Below the pieces are notes generated by a model. It saw nothing but the letters and a program-made list of their open reading frames with translations. It searched no databases and had not been told where the DNA came from. A DNA stretch of 64,000 nucleotides from Syntrophobacterales bacterium (GTDB taxonomy: Bacteria; Desulfobacterota; Desulfobaccia; Desulfobaccales; 0-14-0-80-60-11), in assembly GCA_023512475.1 (NCBI GenBank), contig JAILZL010000006.1, forward strand, positions 25,767 to 89,766, read 5' to 3'. Positions 62,538 through 64,000 of the stretch are shown here, in pieces; within the stretch, counting starts at the first letter, position 1; each line of letters opens with the position of its first letter. A program made the translations under genes and the position numbers.

Positions 62538-63135
62538 AGATTCCCTCCAACATTTCCGGGCGCACCTTTTTCAGAAAGAGAAAGACAAACAGGGTGATGA
62601 TGCCTTCGATGATCATCACCGGGAGGTGGGCCAGGGCCACCAGCTGGGCCACCCGGAGGAAGGCCTCCCCGGTGAAGAGCAACGCCAGGGCCACCAAAAG
62701 GCCGCTTAAGAGAATGGCGGTGGCGCCGCAGGCAAAGGCCGCCACCGAAGCGCCGGGGCCCCCCCGCCGGAGCAGGCCCCGATAAGCATAGAAACAGACC
62801 ACCGCCGGCACCGCCATGGTGAGGGTGTTCACCCCCAGAACCGTGAGCCCCCCGAACTGGAAGAGCAGGGCCTGCAGAAAGAGGGCGATGAGGATGGCGG
62901 GGAAGGCCGGCCACCCCAACAAGAGCCCCATGAGGCCGTTGAGGACCAGATGCAGGCCCACCGGCCCCACCGGCACATGGATGAGGGTGGCCACAAAGAA
63001 GGCGGCGGAAAGCAGGGCCACCCGGGGGATGGCCTCATAATCCAGCTTCTTCAGACCGAGGGCGGTGCCCGCCGCCGCCAGGGCCGCTCCTCCGGCCAGC
63101 ACCGCCGGCGAGAGCACCCCTTCCGAAATATGCAT
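62524..63135 (-). CDS. cbiM: Cobalt/nickel ECF importer substrate-binding membrane protein CbiM/NikM
   Basis: 203 aa from ATG 63135, preceded by GGAAGG. The start MHISEGVLSP is essential, because the N-terminal amino group and His2 bind the metal. Six membrane helices; HVPVGPVGLHLVLNGLMGLLLG (about 70) and MIIEGIITLFVFLFLKKVRP near the end are typical. Co2+ or Ni2+ cannot be decided from sequence. The cobalamin operon in the same window favours cobalt; the NikL/NikK-type partners are known from nickel systems too. It heads the operon. Confidence 0.93.
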   Translation of the reverse strand: MHISEGVLSPAVLAGGAALAAAGTALGLKKLDYEAIPRVALLSAAFFVATLIHVPVGPVGLHLVLNGLMGLLLGWPAFPAILIALFLQALLFQFGGLTVLGVNTLTMAVPAVVCFYAYRGLLRRGGPGASVAAFACGATAILLSGLLVALALLFTGEAFLRVAQLVALAHLPVMIIEGIITLFVFLFLKKVRPEMLEGIYGTG

Positions 63136-63181
63136 GCCCTTCCTTCCGCCGGTCGCCCGAAAACTTCCGGCGCCGGCCAAT

Positions 63182-63235
63182 AAAAAAGGCCCTGAAGGCC
63201 CCTCCCTTCCGGGAGGCCGGCAAGCCTTCATGGCC
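63182..63235 (-). terminator. Leader hairpin with T-run upstream of cbiM (attenuator-like)
   Basis: Transcribed on the minus strand, GGCC.TGAAGGC...CCTCCC pairs with GGGAGG..GGCCTTCA.GGCC around a GGAA tetraloop, followed by TTTTTT. It lies about 50 bases after the predicted transcript start and about 47 bases before the cbiM start. It would stop transcription into the operon unless an alternative fold forms. Confidence 0.82.
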
Positions 63236-63290
63236 TGAGTGAGCACTTCCGCGACGTCCGCCGTGGGGCTTCATGCCCCGTCCGTGACTT

Positions 63291-63319
63291 TATATATTCC
63301 GTGGCCACGGAAAATGCAA
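63291..63319 (-). promoter_or_regulatory. Promoter of the cbiM operon with palindromic operator in the spacer
   Basis: On the minus strand: TTGCAT (-35, 63319-63314), a 17-base spacer and TATATA (-10, 63296-63291). The spacer contains a perfect 16-base palindrome TTCCGTGGCCACGGAA (63297-63312), an obvious place for a dimeric repressor. The divergent 63136-63501 gap holds no gene. Confidence 0.75.
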
Positions 63320-63501
63320 GGGATTTTCCTGTCGCCCGCCGCCCCGACCCCGGGCCATTGACATGCCGGGCCGTGGGATTAATATGAAGATGGAATTTCT
63401 CCGGGAGATTTTCTGATATCGACATAACTTGACCGGGCCGGCCCCACCCGGGCGGCGGCAGGGCTTGCCACCACCCCTGGCGGGCCGCCCGGCGGACCGC
63501 G

Positions 63502-64000
63502 ATGATGGACGCCCCCAAAACTCCGGAACCCGAAGCTCTGAGGCCGCTCCCGCCCCGGGACACCCCTGGGGAGGCAACCGCCCCCGCCACGGAACAGGCC
63601 CTGCGGGAGGCCCTGGCCTTCATGGAGAGCATCGTCGAGACGGTGCGGGAGCCTCTGGTGGTCCTGGACGCCCAGCTCAGGGTGGTGGCGGCCAATCCCT
63701 CTTTTTACCGCACCTTCCAGGTGACCCCGGGGGAGACGGAGGGCCGTTTTCTCTATGACCTGGGGAACCGGCAGTGGGACATCCCCCGCTTACGGGAGCT
63801 GTTGGAGAAGATCATCCCGGAAAAAAGCGTCTTTGAAGACTTCGAGGTGGAGCATGACTTTCCCCATATCGGGGTCAAGACCATGCTTTTGAACGCCCGG
63901 CTGCTCCCCGGGCGGGCGGGCCGGCCGGACATGATCCTGTTAGCCATCGAGGACATCACCGAGCGCAAGCGGGCCCAGGAGGCCCTGCGCCGGGCCTACG
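63502..64000 (+). CDS. PAS-domain sensor protein (N-terminal part, cut by window edge)
   Basis: 166 residues visible, starting MMDAPKTPEP at ATG 63502. No transmembrane segment lies before the domain, so it is cytoplasmic. A helix (about 35-50, LAFMESIVETVREPLVV) leads into a PAS domain (about 50-155: LDAQLRVVAANPSFYRTF, the long mid-helix, MILLAIEDITERKRAQEAL) ending in the DITERKRAQ coiled linker that usually joins to a histidine kinase core. The output domain is beyond the edge. It is divergent from the Co/Ni importer operon and may or may not relate to it. Confidence 0.88.
   Translation, partial: MMDAPKTPEPEALRPLPPRDTPGEATAPATEQALREALAFMESIVETVREPLVVLDAQLRVVAANPSFYRTFQVTPGETEGRFLYDLGNRQWDIPRLRELLEKIIPEKSVFEDFEVEHDFPHIGVKTMLLNARLLPGRAGRPDMILLAIEDITERKRAQEALRRAY

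Overview
The window is about 64 kb of very GC-rich bacterial chromosome. Genes are tightly packed, start/stop overlaps of the NTGA type are common, and small AT-rich islands mark probable promoters. The gene set points to a strict or facultative anaerobe of the former Deltaproteobacteria (Desulfobacca/Syntrophobacterales-like): an oxygen-independent (cbi-type) B12 pathway, a class I hybrid cluster protein, MeaB, PaaK-type acyl-CoA ligase, MlaE/F/D lipid transport and RND efflux. The taxon is inferred from gene content only. No phage, plasmid, IS or CRISPR was seen.

Layout. 1-5 kb: end-truncated peptide deformylase, a Met/Gly-rich Spy/ZraP-like protein, an MBL-fold hydrolase, a small secreted protein and NAD synthetase. 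5.2-8.9 kb: paaK, a chromate-type transporter that appears to start at CTG, and meaB. 8.9-26.4 kb: rlmD and cobO, then a long minus-strand cobalamin region. Read in the direction of transcription it is: riboswitch with intrinsic terminator, btuC-btuD-btuF-cobB(cbiA), cbiC-cbiL-cbiD-cbiET-cbiF, cbiG-cbiH-cbiP-cobD-cbiB. It joins B12 uptake to corrin ring synthesis. Cobalt chelatase, precorrin-6A reductase and the lower-ligand genes (cobU/S/T) are not in the window.

26.6-36.4 kb: lytic transglycosylase with DUF4124-like modules, a 1.4-kb stretch without a credible gene, a Pro-rich exported protein, hcp, the lemA/DUF2207 pair, a C45-type hydrolase, and tRNA-Arg(CCG) with a clear sigma-70 promoter. 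36.8-46 kb: mlaE-mlaF-mlaD-lipoprotein, two large exported proteins of unknown function, a cupin and a Ca2+/H+ antiporter. 46.6-53.2 kb: a K+-channel-like protein and a complete tripartite RND pump. 53.7-57.8 kb: an ARPP-1 protein divergent from a WYL regulator across an inverted-repeat operator, then ligase plus Ku (minimal NHEJ). 57.9-63.3 kb: an ECF-type Co/Ni importer operon (cbiM, nikL-like, cbiQ, cbiO) with an outer-membrane barrel, an OB-fold protein and a DUF4198 protein. It has its own promoter, an operator-like palindrome and a leader hairpin. The window ends inside a PAS-domain sensor gene.

The main structure not explained by genes is a family of about 160-bp intergenic elements, present in at least eight full or half copies between genes across the window. 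One copy sits between near-duplicate copies of a ribosome-binding-site/start region. The Co/Ni importer, the B12 uptake genes and the corrin pathway together form a cobalt-to-cobalamin supply line.
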